Part shown: positions 19,253 through 28,051 of the stretch, one piece after another | How the letters are laid out: every line of letters begins with the position of its first letter | Numbering within the stretch: position 1 is the first letter of the stretch | The notes under the pieces: model-generated | Told to the model about the DNA's origin: nothing | Seen by the model: the letters and a program-made list of their open reading frames with translations, nothing else | Databases searched by the model: none | Position numbers and translations under genes: made by a program | From: Carnobacterium sp. CP1 | Lineage (GTDB): Bacteria > Bacillota > Bacilli > Lactobacillales > Carnobacteriaceae | Assembly (NCBI RefSeq): GCF_001483965.1 | Contig: NZ_CP010796.1 | Coordinates: 310,001 to 374,000, forward strand | Length of the DNA: 64,000 nucleotides | Reading direction: 5' to 3'

Positions 19253-20566
19253 ATGGATGAAAGATTATTAACAGGTACAATGAAAATAAACGAAAAAAAT
19301 CACTTGGAAATTGGAGGAGTAGACAGTTTAGATTTGGTAGAAAAATATGGGACACCAATCTACGTTTATGATACCTTGTACATTAAAGAAAAAGCTCGTG
19401 CTTTTAAAGCTGCTTTTGAAAACAGAGGGGTAGCGGCTCAAGTTGCTTATGCTAGTAAAGCTTTTTCCTGCTTAGCTATTTATCAACTGATGGCAAAAGA
19501 AAACATGTCACTTGACGTTGTTTCCGGTGGAGAACTTTATACGGCTATCAAAGCGGATTACCCTAGCGAAAAGATTCACTTTCATGGCAATAATAAATCT
19601 GATGCTGAAATTATTACGGGATTAGATTACCGGGTAGGTTGTTTTGTGGTCGATAATTTCCATGAATTAAACCAATTGAATAAATTCACTAGTATACGCA
19701 AACAAATGATGAATGTTCTGATCCGTGTTACTCCAGGAGTGGAGGCTCATACACACGATTACATTTCAACGGGACAAAATGATTCAAAATTCGGTTTTGA
19801 TTTAACTAATGGGCAGGCAGAAATGGCTATTGAACTGACAAGAAAAATGCCTTTTATTAATGTTATGGGATTGCATAGCCATATTGGTTCCCAAATTTTT
19901 GAAACGGAAGGCTTTAATTTGGCAATCGATAAAGTTTTAAACAAAGCGAAAGAATGGAAAAAACAATTTGATTTTAAATTGAAAGTTTTAAACGTGGGAG
20001 GCGGATTTGGTATTCGCTATACAACAGAAGATGAGCCGTTGCCAATCGAGACGTATATCAATACCATCATCGATGAAGTTGAACAGGTATCGAAAGAGCT
20101 AGGTCTTGAAATGCCGGAAATATGGATAGAACCAGGGAGAAGTTTGGTAGGAGATGCAGGAATCACTCTTTATCAAACAGGTTCACAAAAAGAAATCCCT
20201 GATGTGCGCAATTATTTAGCTGTGGATGGCGGAATGTCAGATAACATTCGTCCTGCTCTATACAATGCCAAGTATACAGGAGTTTTTGCTAATCGCGTCA
20301 GTGACCAAACGGAAAAAATGTATTCCATCGCTGGAAAATGTTGCGAGTCTGGAGATATGTTGATTTGGGACCTGCCATTGCCTGAGGCTCAAACACAAGA
20401 TATCCTAGCCGTTTTTAGCACCGGTGCCTATGGCTATGCGATGGCTAATAATTACAATCGCATTCCTCGACCACCAGTGGTGTTTGTTGAAAACGGAGTA
20501 GACTTTTTAGCGATTGAAAGAGAGAACTATGCAGATTTGATGAGATTAGAACGTTCACTGATTTAA
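19253..20566 (+). CDS. lysA: Diaminopimelate decarboxylase
   Basis: Product of 437 residues of the fold-III PLP decarboxylase family. The PLP lysine lies in AYASKAFSC near 64, HSHIGSQIFE near 207 and GGGFG near 246 bind phosphate, EPGRSLVGDAG is near 293, and CCESGDML near 363 gives the partner-subunit cysteine. It turns meso-diaminopimelate into lysine. With dapB in this window it shows an intact DAP route, fitting a genus with mDAP peptidoglycan. The ATG follows GAGGA by 6 bases. No lysine riboswitch is visible upstream. Confidence 0.96.
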   Translation: MDERLLTGTMKINEKNHLEIGGVDSLDLVEKYGTPIYVYDTLYIKEKARAFKAAFENRGVAAQVAYASKAFSCLAIYQLMAKENMSLDVVSGGELYTAIKADYPSEKIHFHGNNKSDAEIITGLDYRVGCFVVDNFHELNQLNKFTSIRKQMMNVLIRVTPGVEAHTHDYISTGQNDSKFGFDLTNGQAEMAIELTRKMPFINVMGLHSHIGSQIFETEGFNLAIDKVLNKAKEWKKQFDFKLKVLNVGGGFGIRYTTEDEPLPIETYINTIIDEVEQVSKELGLEMPEIWIEPGRSLVGDAGITLYQTGSQKEIPDVRNYLAVDGGMSDNIRPALYNAKYTGVFANRVSDQTEKMYSIAGKCCESGDMLIWDLPLPEAQTQDILAVFSTGAYGYAMANNYNRIPRPPVVFVENGVDFLAIERENYADLMRLERSLI

Positions 20567-20617
20567 ATAAGTGAATAAACTGCTTTTTGATTCTCGGAAA
20601 TCTCTAGGAGGATGACA

Positions 20618-21031
20618 ATGTTACTCGACTATAAGAATGATTATGAAAAGATTACCATGGGATTGCTCTCATTTGTGCCAGATTTGAAAGAAGTTACTAG
20701 ATTACAATCTGAAATGGAGTGGTACCAACAAGAAGAAAACCGTAAACTTTATTTGTGGCGAGGAGAAGAAACAAGAGATTTGATTGCTGTGGTAGGCGTC
20801 GAAATAGGAGAAGACTTGATTTTGCTTCGTCATATTGCTATCAATCCTTCTTTTCGAAATGAAGGCATCAGTTATAAGATTTTCGAGGATTTGGATAACC
20901 AATTTTCACAAAAAAAGGTCATTGGAACGCTGGAAACAGCTCCCTTAGTTGTAAAATGGGAACAAGAAAAAGCTAAGAAGCAGGACAACAATGAAGAAGG
21001 TCTTGAAGAAAAAGAAGAGAAAGAAGATTGA
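20618..21031 (+). CDS. ribT: RibT-like GNAT acetyltransferase
   Basis: Product of 137 residues. The N-terminus (YEKITMGLLSFVPD) and the GNAT acetyl-CoA segment HIAINPSFRNEGISYKIFEDL near 85 match the RibT group found beside riboflavin or scp genes in Firmicutes. RibT's substrate is unknown. The C-terminal 25 residues are a run of Gln, Glu and Lys, unlike a folded domain. The ATG at 20618 is 6 bases after AGGAGG; an ATG at 20612 touches it. It lies 3 bases before scpA, so translation is probably coupled. Confidence 0.75.
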   Translation: MLLDYKNDYEKITMGLLSFVPDLKEVTRLQSEMEWYQQEENRKLYLWRGEETRDLIAVVGVEIGEDLILLRHIAINPSFRNEGISYKIFEDLDNQFSQKKVIGTLETAPLVVKWEQEKAKKQDNNEEGLEEKEEKED

Positions 21032-21034
21032 GCG

Positions 21035-21799
21035 ATGTCTGAAATAAATGTGAAAATTGATGCTTTTGAAGGCCCACTTGATTTATTATTGCATTTGATT
21101 CAACATCTGGAAATTGATATTTACGATATTCCTATTGCGGAAGTGACTTCGCAGTATTTGATTTATATTCAATCCATGAAAGTATTTGAATTAGATGTTG
21201 CTGGGGATTATTTGGTCATGGCTGCGACGCTAATGGCTATCAAAAGCAAACTGCTTCTGCCTAAACAAGAATTGCTCTTAGACGAAGAACTTGACCTTTA
21301 TGAGGCTGGGGAAGATCCACGAGAAGCATTAGTGGAACAACTATTAGAGTATCAGAAGTACAAAAAAGTGGCGGACGTTTTAAAATCAAAAGAAGAAGAA
21401 CGGAATCAATATTATACAAAGGCACCCGTTAATCTTGAATATTTGCAAACGGATGTCCCAATGGAGCCTATGCAAGTCAGCACATTAGATTTAGTCGCTG
21501 CTTTTCAAATGATGGTGACTAAACAATTAAAAAAAGTACCGCTTCAAACCAAAGTAATGTCTGAAGAAACGACGATTGGCGAGAAAATGGAGTTTATTTT
21601 AGCTAAACTGCCTTCTGGCTTGAAAACGGAAGGCGTATTGTTTGCTGATTTTTTTGACGCACCGACAAAAAAAGAATTAGTAACGACTTTTCTAGCACTT
21701 TTAGAATTGATTAAGGAAAAAAATATTTGGATTCAGCAAGAAGAGAGATACGGAGATATTTTCGTATACCGTACAAAAACTGAAGAAATAGGAGCGTGA
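21035..21799 (+). CDS. scpA: Segregation and condensation protein A
   Basis: Product of 254 residues. The kleisin N-terminal signature is FEGPLDLLLHLIQHLEIDIYD-like at residues 9-29. YLVMAATLMAIKSKLLLP near 60 and a winged-helix C-terminus (about 175-250) complete the family pattern. It bridges SMC heads and recruits ScpB in the bacterial condensin. It has no strong ribosome site of its own and starts 3 bases after ribT, so it probably relies on reinitiation. It is part of ribT-scpA-scpB-rluB. Confidence 0.95.
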   Translation: MSEINVKIDAFEGPLDLLLHLIQHLEIDIYDIPIAEVTSQYLIYIQSMKVFELDVAGDYLVMAATLMAIKSKLLLPKQELLLDEELDLYEAGEDPREALVEQLLEYQKYKKVADVLKSKEEERNQYYTKAPVNLEYLQTDVPMEPMQVSTLDLVAAFQMMVTKQLKKVPLQTKVMSEETTIGEKMEFILAKLPSGLKTEGVLFADFFDAPTKKELVTTFLALLELIKEKNIWIQQEERYGDIFVYRTKTEEIGA

Positions 21800-21803
21800 G
21801 TGC

Positions 21804-22406
21804 ATGAATAAAGCAGCGGCGGTTGAAGCATTACTCTTTGTAGCAGGTGATGAAGGATTATCGTTAGAAGAAATCGCTTCTATTTTATCTTGCTCAACAC
21901 AGCACGCTTACCGACTTTTGATGCAATTACAAAAAGAGTACGATTCTTCAGCGGAACGAGGATTAATGTTGTTAGAAGTTGGCGAGCAATACCAATTGGC
22001 AACAAAAAAAGAGTATGCTGAAGTTATTAAGAGCTATGCGATTTCACCTTTGTCCACCAACTTGTCTCAAGCGGCGTTAGAAACATTGGCGATTATCGCT
22101 TATAAGCAGCCGTTGACACGGATGGAAATCGATGAGATCCGGGGAGTGCAAACAAGCGGAGCGCTACAAAAATTGACGTTGAGAGGGTTAATTGAAGAAA
22201 AAGGCCGGGTCGAAGGGCCGGGACGAGCTATTTTGTATGGCACATCGCGTTATTTTCTAGATTATTTTGGTTTGAAAAAACTCTCAGAGTTACCGAAAAT
22301 ATCGGACTTGGAACAAGAACCTGCCGAAAATGAATCCGATTTGTTTTTTGAACAGTTCAATCAACAATTTATAGACATACCAAGCGAACAAAAAAATGAC
22401 CATTAA
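21804..22406 (+). CDS. scpB: Segregation and condensation protein B
   Basis: Product of 200 residues with the two winged-helix domains of ScpB: AAAVEALLFVAGDEGLS at the N-terminus, then LETLAIIAYKQPLTRMEIDEIRG near 95 and GRAILYGTSRYFLDYFGL near 150. It dimerises and binds ScpA in the condensin complex. It starts 4 bases after scpA. A tail of acidic and Gln-rich residues (after about 170) is variable in the family. Confidence 0.95.
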   Translation: MNKAAAVEALLFVAGDEGLSLEEIASILSCSTQHAYRLLMQLQKEYDSSAERGLMLLEVGEQYQLATKKEYAEVIKSYAISPLSTNLSQAALETLAIIAYKQPLTRMEIDEIRGVQTSGALQKLTLRGLIEEKGRVEGPGRAILYGTSRYFLDYFGLKKLSELPKISDLEQEPAENESDLFFEQFNQQFIDIPSEQKNDH

Positions 22407-22418
22407 GGGGTAGTTAAA

Positions 22419-23159
22419 ATGGAAAGATTGCAAAAAGTAATGGCTCATGCAGGAATAGCTTCTAGACGGAAATCAGAAGAGTTGATCGTTAAAGGCCGTG
22501 TAAAAGTAAATGGAGAAGTCGTCAAAGAACTAGGGGTACAAGTAGGTAATTCTGACCGAGTAGAAGTGGACGGAGTTCCAATTGATCGTGAAGAACCTAT
22601 TTATTTTTTATTAAATAAACCTAGAAATACCATTTCAGCTGTATCCGATGATAAAGACCGCCGTGTAGTGACGGATTTATTCCCTCATATCGAACAACGG
22701 ATCTATCCAGTGGGACGTTTAGATTATGACACAACAGGTGCACTGATTTTGACAAACGATGGCGAACTGTCACAAATGTTGATGCATCCAAAATTTAATA
22801 TTGATAAAACCTACGTAGCCAAAGTTGAAGGCATGGTAGAGAAACACACGCTAACTAAGTTAGAAAAAGGAATTGTCGTTGAAGGCAAACGAACAGCTCC
22901 TGCTAAAGCAAAAATCATATCAGCAGATAAAGCAAAAAATGTGACTATGGTTGAATTGACTATTCATGAGGGACGGAATCGTCAAGTTAAAAACATGTTT
23001 AAAGCCGTAGGACACCCTGTTCAGAAACTTAAGAGGGAAACATACGGTACGTTGAATCTAGATGGTTTGCGTCCAGGAGAATGGCGCGAACTGAAGTCTT
23101 TTGAGGTCAACCAATTGCGAAACTTAGCCAATCAAAATAAAAATTCTTCTGAAAAATAA
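22419..23159 (+). CDS. rluB: Ribosomal large-subunit pseudouridine synthase B
   Basis: Product of 246 residues. An N-terminal S4 RNA-binding domain (LQKVMAHAGIASRRKSEELI) is followed by a RsuA/RluB catalytic domain with GRLDYDTTGALILTNDG near 103, which carries the catalytic Asp. It modifies 23S rRNA (the position 2605 region in E. coli). AAGGGG lies 9 bases before the ATG. Last gene of the ribT-scp operon, in the same place as in B. subtilis. Confidence 0.92.
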   Translation: MERLQKVMAHAGIASRRKSEELIVKGRVKVNGEVVKELGVQVGNSDRVEVDGVPIDREEPIYFLLNKPRNTISAVSDDKDRRVVTDLFPHIEQRIYPVGRLDYDTTGALILTNDGELSQMLMHPKFNIDKTYVAKVEGMVEKHTLTKLEKGIVVEGKRTAPAKAKIISADKAKNVTMVELTIHEGRNRQVKNMFKAVGHPVQKLKRETYGTLNLDGLRPGEWRELKSFEVNQLRNLANQNKNSSEK

Positions 23160-23164
23160 GCTGC

Positions 23165-23206
23165 TTTAAAATAGGGATAATCAATCAGATTATTCCTATT
23201 TTAAAA
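23165..23206 (+). terminator. AT-rich hairpin, likely terminator after rluB
   Basis: A stem of about 18 bp (23165-23182 with 23188-23206, one mismatch or bulge) lies 6 bases after the stop. It lacks a clean T-run, so efficiency is uncertain. Confidence 0.5.
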
Positions 23207-23313
23207 GTAAGCATACATAGTAAGAGTGCGTTTAGCTGTATGCCAAAAAGAAAGTTGTGTATACTTGACTAGTACAGATTAATCAGTATGTTTAAAGTGG
23301 AGGTGTAACATCA

Positions 23314-24036
23314 GTGGGAAATGAAGCATTAAATCTACTAGTTGTAGATGATGAAGACCGCATACGTCGTTTATTAAAGATGTATTTGGAACGTGAAAAC
23401 TATATCATTACTGAAACAGATAATGGAGAAGATGCATTAAACCTTGCATTAGAAAACGATTATGATTTAATTTTATTGGATCTTATGTTGCCTAAAATGG
23501 ATGGTATTGAAGTTGCTGAAAAATTACGCGAGCACAAAAATACACCTATTATGATGTTAACGGCCAAAGGGGAAGAAATCAACCGGATTCAAGGATTTGA
23601 AGTAGGAGCAGATGATTATATTGTAAAACCTTTCAGTCCACGCGAAGTTGTCTTACGAGTGTCGGCAGTTTTGAAAAGAACCCATACTAAAAAAGAAGAA
23701 GAAAAAGAAAATCCCGATTTGATCGTGATGCCTAATATTGAAATCGATAATCAGTCACACCGTGTTTTAGCGGATGGAAAACCGGTTAATTTAACGCCAA
23801 AAGAATATGACTTATTATTGTATTTGATCCAATCGCCAAATCAAATTTTCGGTAGAGAACAACTCTTACGCGAAGTATGGAAATATGAATTTTTTGGAGA
23901 TCTGAGAACAGTAGATACCCATATTAAACGATTACGGGAAAAATTGACCAAGCAATCTGAGGCGGCTGCAAAAATGATTGTGACTGTTTGGGGATTAGGG
24001 TACAAATTTAATTCCTATCCTGAAGAAAAGAAGTAG
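23314..24036 (+). CDS. resD: OmpR-family response regulator, ResD/SrrA type
   Basis: Product of 240 residues. The receiver domain has the acidic DDED near 13, the phospho-acceptor Asp in LILLDLMLPKMDG near 56, and the KPFSPREV lysine near 106. A winged-helix DNA-binding domain follows (KEYDLLLYLI, EFFGDLRTVDTHIKRLREKL, VWGLGYKF). The whole protein closely follows ResD/SrrA, the redox and oxygen response regulator, and its place after scpB-rluB matches B. subtilis. Start is GTG with GGAGG 10 bases upstream. The usual resABC genes for cytochrome c biogenesis are absent. Confidence 0.88.
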   Translation: MGNEALNLLVVDDEDRIRRLLKMYLERENYIITETDNGEDALNLALENDYDLILLDLMLPKMDGIEVAEKLREHKNTPIMMLTAKGEEINRIQGFEVGADDYIVKPFSPREVVLRVSAVLKRTHTKKEEEKENPDLIVMPNIEIDNQSHRVLADGKPVNLTPKEYDLLLYLIQSPNQIFGREQLLREVWKYEFFGDLRTVDTHIKRLREKLTKQSEAAAKMIVTVWGLGYKFNSYPEEKK

Positions 24037-24044
24037 GTTAAGTG

Positions 24045-25859
24045 ATGATTAAATTAAACAACATCACCTTTCGTGTATGGGCAGTCACTATGCTTATCGT
24101 AGGGTTTTGCTTTATTACGACCAATCAGATATACGGCAGCATCTATCAAAAAAATGTTGAAAACAATTATCTATCCGATTATAGAGCCTCAATAAAAACG
24201 ACAGAAACATATTTAGAAGAAGATCCTCAGTTTTTAATCGATCACTTGGATAAGTTGAAAGCGCACGATACCCATGTGTTTATGTCGATTTATTTAGATG
24301 GTCAACCTGTCAGTACCTCTTACAATGTGTCTGAACAATTGACGCCTTCTTCTAAAGAGATTTTACTCGCTGATGAAAAAGTAAAAAAAGCGATGAAAGC
24401 TGGAAAAGATACTGAGATCATAAGCGAACATGAAAATAAAAAAAACGCAGAGTCTGTATTTATTTTCCGCATGAAAACTTTCGAGTTCAATGGACAAAAG
24501 GGAACATTGTATTCGTTTGGAGATTTGTCTTTTTTAAACGCAACACAACAAAAAATGAATATCTGGTCTCTGATTAATTTTGCTCTTTATGGATTGTTAG
24601 CAATTGGTCTTTTTTATTATTTGCAAAATCGTTTAGGGAAGCCTTTGAACGAATTAAGAGACATTGCTTTTGAATATGCAAAAAATGATTTTTCACAACA
24701 AGCTCCAATACATTATAAAGATGAAATCTCACAACTTGCTTTAGCCATGAATAAAATGCGGAAATCATTGGAAACCACTGGAACGGCAACTCGACAAGAA
24801 AAAGAATTGTTAGAAAACATTGTTACTTCGATCTCAACCGGTATTTTATACTACAATCAAGATAAAACTTTGCTGATGTCTAATCCGATTGGCGAAGAGT
24901 TTTTGCATAATTGGTATAAGTTGGAAGGGATAGAAGAAACGGCTGTGCCGGAAGTGATAGCAGATCAAATAGATGAAGTGATTGAAAAATCTGAAAAAGT
25001 TTATTACGATGCTACCTTTAATGACATTTATTTCGAAATCACATTAGTTCCTTTATTTGATGAAGGGTTAGAAAACGTCCGGGGAGTTCTAGTATCGTTG
25101 CAAGATTTAACAAAAGAACGGCGTTTGGATAAAATGCGCGTCGATTTTATCAATAACGTTTCTCATGAATTACGAACACCTTTAGTAATGATACAAGGTT
25201 ACAGTGAGGCCATTTTAGACGATATAGCTGAAACAGAAGCAGAAAAACATGAGATGGCGAGTATCATCGGCGAAGAATCGAAACGGATGAATCGAATGGT
25301 CAACGAAATGCTGGATTTATCTAGAATGGAAGCAGGTCATATTGATTTGATTCGTGAAGATGTCATTTTAGAACCGTTTTTCAGAAAGTTGATGGCGCGT
25401 TTTAATCGTATAGCTGGAAGCAGTCATGTAAGGTTAACCCTTAAAATCGATCCAGGAGTGCAAACATACGAGATGGATGAAGACAAGATGAACCAAGTAT
25501 TTGTCAATTTGATCAACAATGCTATACGGCATACTGCTATGGCGGAACGAGAAAATAGAGAAGTCAAATTATGGGTTCATTTAGATAAAGTTTTTGATGA
25601 AGTTGTTATGGAAGTGATAGACAACGGCATTGGCATAATGGAAGAAGATATTCCCTATATTTTTGATCGCTTTTATAAGGCGGATAAATCTAGAACGGTT
25701 TATAAAACCAATCAGACGGGTACTGGGATTGGATTATCAATCGTAAAAAATATTATTGAAGAACATGGCGGCACTATTGAGGTTAAAAGTGTTCCAAATG
25801 AAGAGACAGTTTTCGCCATGCGTTTTCCTTATATTGATCCTAACGAAACAAACGTATAA
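24045..25859 (+). CDS. resE: Membrane sensor histidine kinase, ResE/SrrB type
   Basis: Product of 604 residues. A first membrane helix (about 12-28), an extracytoplasmic domain of about 140 residues, a second helix (about 176-194), a HAMP linker and a PAS-like region (about 255-360) precede HisKA with VSHELRTPLVMIQGYSEAI (phospho-His near 378) and the ATPase boxes NAIRHT, DNGIGI and GTGIGLSIVK. It should phosphorylate ResD encoded 8 bases upstream. A GTG at 24042 is an equal alternative start. Confidence 0.88.
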   Translation: MIKLNNITFRVWAVTMLIVGFCFITTNQIYGSIYQKNVENNYLSDYRASIKTTETYLEEDPQFLIDHLDKLKAHDTHVFMSIYLDGQPVSTSYNVSEQLTPSSKEILLADEKVKKAMKAGKDTEIISEHENKKNAESVFIFRMKTFEFNGQKGTLYSFGDLSFLNATQQKMNIWSLINFALYGLLAIGLFYYLQNRLGKPLNELRDIAFEYAKNDFSQQAPIHYKDEISQLALAMNKMRKSLETTGTATRQEKELLENIVTSISTGILYYNQDKTLLMSNPIGEEFLHNWYKLEGIEETAVPEVIADQIDEVIEKSEKVYYDATFNDIYFEITLVPLFDEGLENVRGVLVSLQDLTKERRLDKMRVDFINNVSHELRTPLVMIQGYSEAILDDIAETEAEKHEMASIIGEESKRMNRMVNEMLDLSRMEAGHIDLIREDVILEPFFRKLMARFNRIAGSSHVRLTLKIDPGVQTYEMDEDKMNQVFVNLINNAIRHTAMAERENREVKLWVHLDKVFDEVVMEVIDNGIGIMEEDIPYIFDRFYKADKSRTVYKTNQTGTGIGLSIVKNIIEEHGGTIEVKSVPNEETVFAMRFPYIDPNETNV

Positions 25860-25875
25860 AAAGTAAGTAAAACTC

Positions 25876-25904
25876 TTGCAAAATACTCTTAAGTTTAGTA
25901 TACT
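25876..25904 (+). promoter_or_regulatory. Promoter of the FMN riboswitch-ribU unit
   Basis: TTGCAA at 25876-25881 and TATACT at 25899-25904 with a 17-base spacer, 35 bases before the aptamer. Confidence 0.75.
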
Positions 25905-25938
25905 TTAGGAGTACAGATGATGTACTAAAAAAATAATA

Positions 25939-26064
25939 GATTCGTCTTCAGGGGCAGGGTGTAATTCCCGACCGGTGGTATAGTCCACGAGCTAGGTAGC
26001 ATTATCTGGTTGAACTGGTTTAATTCCAGTACCGACAGTAAAGTCTGGATAAAGAAGATGGGGC
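25939..26064 (+). ncRNA. FMN riboswitch aptamer (RFN element)
   Basis: The sequence carries the near-invariant RFN blocks in order: TCTTCAGGGGCAGGGTG, then AATTCCCGACCGGTGGT, then AGTCCACGAGC, then ACCGACAGTAAAGTCTGGAT and the closing AAGAAGATGGGG. The first and last blocks pair as P1. It binds flavin mononucleotide and is followed by a terminator hairpin, so it acts by attenuation, switching ribU off when FMN is abundant. Confidence 0.97.
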
Positions 26065-26087
26065 TTATTTGAATGTACTAATGTTCT

Positions 26088-26137
26088 TATGCTCTGTTTG
26101 ATTTTTCTGAAGAAAAATTAGACGGGCATATTTTTTT
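26088..26137 (+). terminator. Riboswitch-controlled terminator
   Basis: A long stem (about 26088-26108 with 26111-26130) with small mismatches is followed by seven T residues. It lies between the FMN aptamer and ribU, as expected for the expression platform. Confidence 0.85.
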
Positions 26138-26199
26138 GACTAGTATTCTTCGGTAAGCTCAAAATGCTCAAGCTGATGAATCCTTTTAGGAGGATTTTT

Positions 26200-26784
26200 A
26201 TGCAAAATAGTAACACAAAAAGACTAGTAGGAGTTTCGATGCTTGCAGCGGTCGCCTTCGTCCTAATGTTTTTCGCTTTTCCCATTATCCCTGGAGTTTC
26301 TTTTTTGAAAATAGATTTCAGTGATATTCCTGTATTGTTAGGTATGTTTTTATATGGTCCTGTAGGGGGAATAATGGTAGCTGTGATCCGGACGGTTCTT
26401 CATTATATTCAAACTGGCGGAGATGCAGGGTATCCTATTGGTGATGCGGCTAGCTTGATTGCCTCGTTAGCTTATTGTTTGCCGATTTATTATATTATGC
26501 GCAATAAAGTAGAAAACACGCAAACCATCGTTTTTGCTAATGTGATTGGAACCCTCTCTTTAACGACGATCCTATCGTTCTTGAATGCTTATGTGCTGAT
26601 CCCGCTTTATTTTGCCGTTTTAAACTTCAGCGTTGGTCCGATACAACAATACGTTTTTTACGGTGTAGTACCCTTCAACCTGGCGAAAGGAATAATCGTC
26701 AGCAGTGTTTTCGTTATTCTTTTCGCTAAAATGAAACCCTGGATCGTTCGCAATAAGCTCTCTAATTTCAGTTATGGAAAATAG
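26200..26784 (+). CDS. ribU: Riboflavin ECF transporter S component
   Basis: Product of 194 residues with about six membrane helices. The first helix follows RLVGVSMLAAVAFVLM, and FLKIDFSDIPVLLGMFLYGP near 40 is the RibU substrate-binding signature. It captures riboflavin and works with the shared EcfT-EcfA module, which is not in this window. The ATG at 26200 has AGGAGG 6 bases upstream; ATGs at 26164 and 26176 lie before the ribosome site. Control by the FMN riboswitch supports the function. Confidence 0.95.
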   Translation: MQNSNTKRLVGVSMLAAVAFVLMFFAFPIIPGVSFLKIDFSDIPVLLGMFLYGPVGGIMVAVIRTVLHYIQTGGDAGYPIGDAASLIASLAYCLPIYYIMRNKVENTQTIVFANVIGTLSLTTILSFLNAYVLIPLYFAVLNFSVGPIQQYVFYGVVPFNLAKGIIVSSVFVILFAKMKPWIVRNKLSNFSYGK

Positions 26785-26809
26785 AAATTAAATTGTATAT
26801 TAAATAAAG

Positions 26810-26844
26810 AAATGGGACTCGTGATCGTAACGAGCCCATTTTTG
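26810..26844 (+). terminator. Intrinsic terminator after ribU
   Basis: AAATGGGACTCGT (26810-26822) pairs with ACGAGCCCATTT (26830-26841) with one bulged base, followed by T residues. Confidence 0.8.
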
Positions 26845-26983
26845 TTTAATGCAATAAAAAATAAAGTAATTTATGTATTTCCCATTATATTTTCTAAATA
26901 TTTGGTATATTAGAATAAGAAGAAGCATTAAAAATAAGCAGTAACAATAATCAAATGAAACAAAGAAAGAGGAGGAGACTACT

Positions 26984-28051
26984 TTGGTGAAATTGACTTA
27001 TTTTGAAAACTTTTGTTTGTCGTTGTTTTCAAATGATGTTTCGAAAAAATCCTCTACCATTTACCATATACTTACAGGAAAAAGAACAGCTTCGATATTG
27101 TATAATGCTCAACAATACCGTTTAACAGCTTATTTTTCTTTGTTTCCAAAAATAAAACGACAACAATTTGAACGCCTAATAAACAAAATGGAACGTTTAG
27201 AATTGATTACAGCAGATTCCGAAGGAGAAGGGTATCAATTAACAGAAATTGGAGCTAAAGGCTATCAACAGTACTTTATGAAGCATACTTATCCAGTTCA
27301 TTTAAATCAATTGAAAAATGGAGCTGTTAACGCCTATTTTTGGCGTAAATGTTTATTTGTTACCCAAGTTTTATCAGAGGTTCGCCATGGCAATAAACGC
27401 TATTTGCCATTGGAAAAAGAATGGAAAAATCAAATCTGGTTAAAAAATTGGTTAAATCAACATCATCAAGATAAGCAAACTTTAGCCCAGCAATTTGGCA
27501 AAGAATGGTTATTTTTATTAAATGAGCTGACAGAAACTAATGCTGAGATCATCGTTGCTTATCTAACCGGCCATGGAAAGATTGGAAAAACACGAAGACA
27601 ATTAGCTGAACATTATGGTATCGAACCTCTTGAAGCTGAAATAATATTGACAGATTGTTTAGCTGAATTGATCGAATGGATTGAACGACAGCCACAAATG
27701 GTTCCTTTATTTTTTTCAATTTATTCTGAAACGGCAAGAGACTATAGCGGCATTACCCAAAGTGCAGCTATAACGCAAAAGTATTTATTGAACGGCCATT
27801 CTATTGAGGAAATTGCTGATTTGCGCCGGTTGAAATTCAGTACGATTTCAGAACATGTAATCGAAATAAGCATTGTTGATCCATCGTTTGATTTGTCGCT
27901 TATTTTGCCGATAGAAATAAGAGAAGAACTTAATCAGATGTTAAGCGAAAAACCGAATCTCACCTATCAAGAACTGACGGAAAAAAGACCAGATATTCTC
28001 TTTCTTTGGTATCGTTTAGCACAGATTGAAAGGAGGCATCGTATTGACTAA
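26984..28051 (+). CDS. YpbB-like helix-turn-helix protein, RecQ partner
   Basis: Product of 355 residues related to B. subtilis YpbB. The C-terminal part (about 262-310, LLNGHSIEEIADLRRLKFSTISEHVIE) is the HTH_40-type domain that occurs in YpbB and at the end of some RecQ helicases. The rest has no motif I can name. It overlaps recQ by 8 bases, and since this RecQ lacks its own HRDC and HTH regions, YpbB may supply them in trans (inference). The start is TTG at 26984 or GTG at 26987; GGAGG at 26971-26975 fits either. Confidence 0.75.
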   Translation: MVKLTYFENFCLSLFSNDVSKKSSTIYHILTGKRTASILYNAQQYRLTAYFSLFPKIKRQQFERLINKMERLELITADSEGEGYQLTEIGAKGYQQYFMKHTYPVHLNQLKNGAVNAYFWRKCLFVTQVLSEVRHGNKRYLPLEKEWKNQIWLKNWLNQHHQDKQTLAQQFGKEWLFLLNELTETNAEIIVAYLTGHGKIGKTRRQLAEHYGIEPLEAEIILTDCLAELIEWIERQPQMVPLFFSIYSETARDYSGITQSAAITQKYLLNGHSIEEIADLRRLKFSTISEHVIEISIVDPSFDLSLILPIEIREELNQMLSEKPNLTYQELTEKRPDILFLWYRLAQIERRHRID

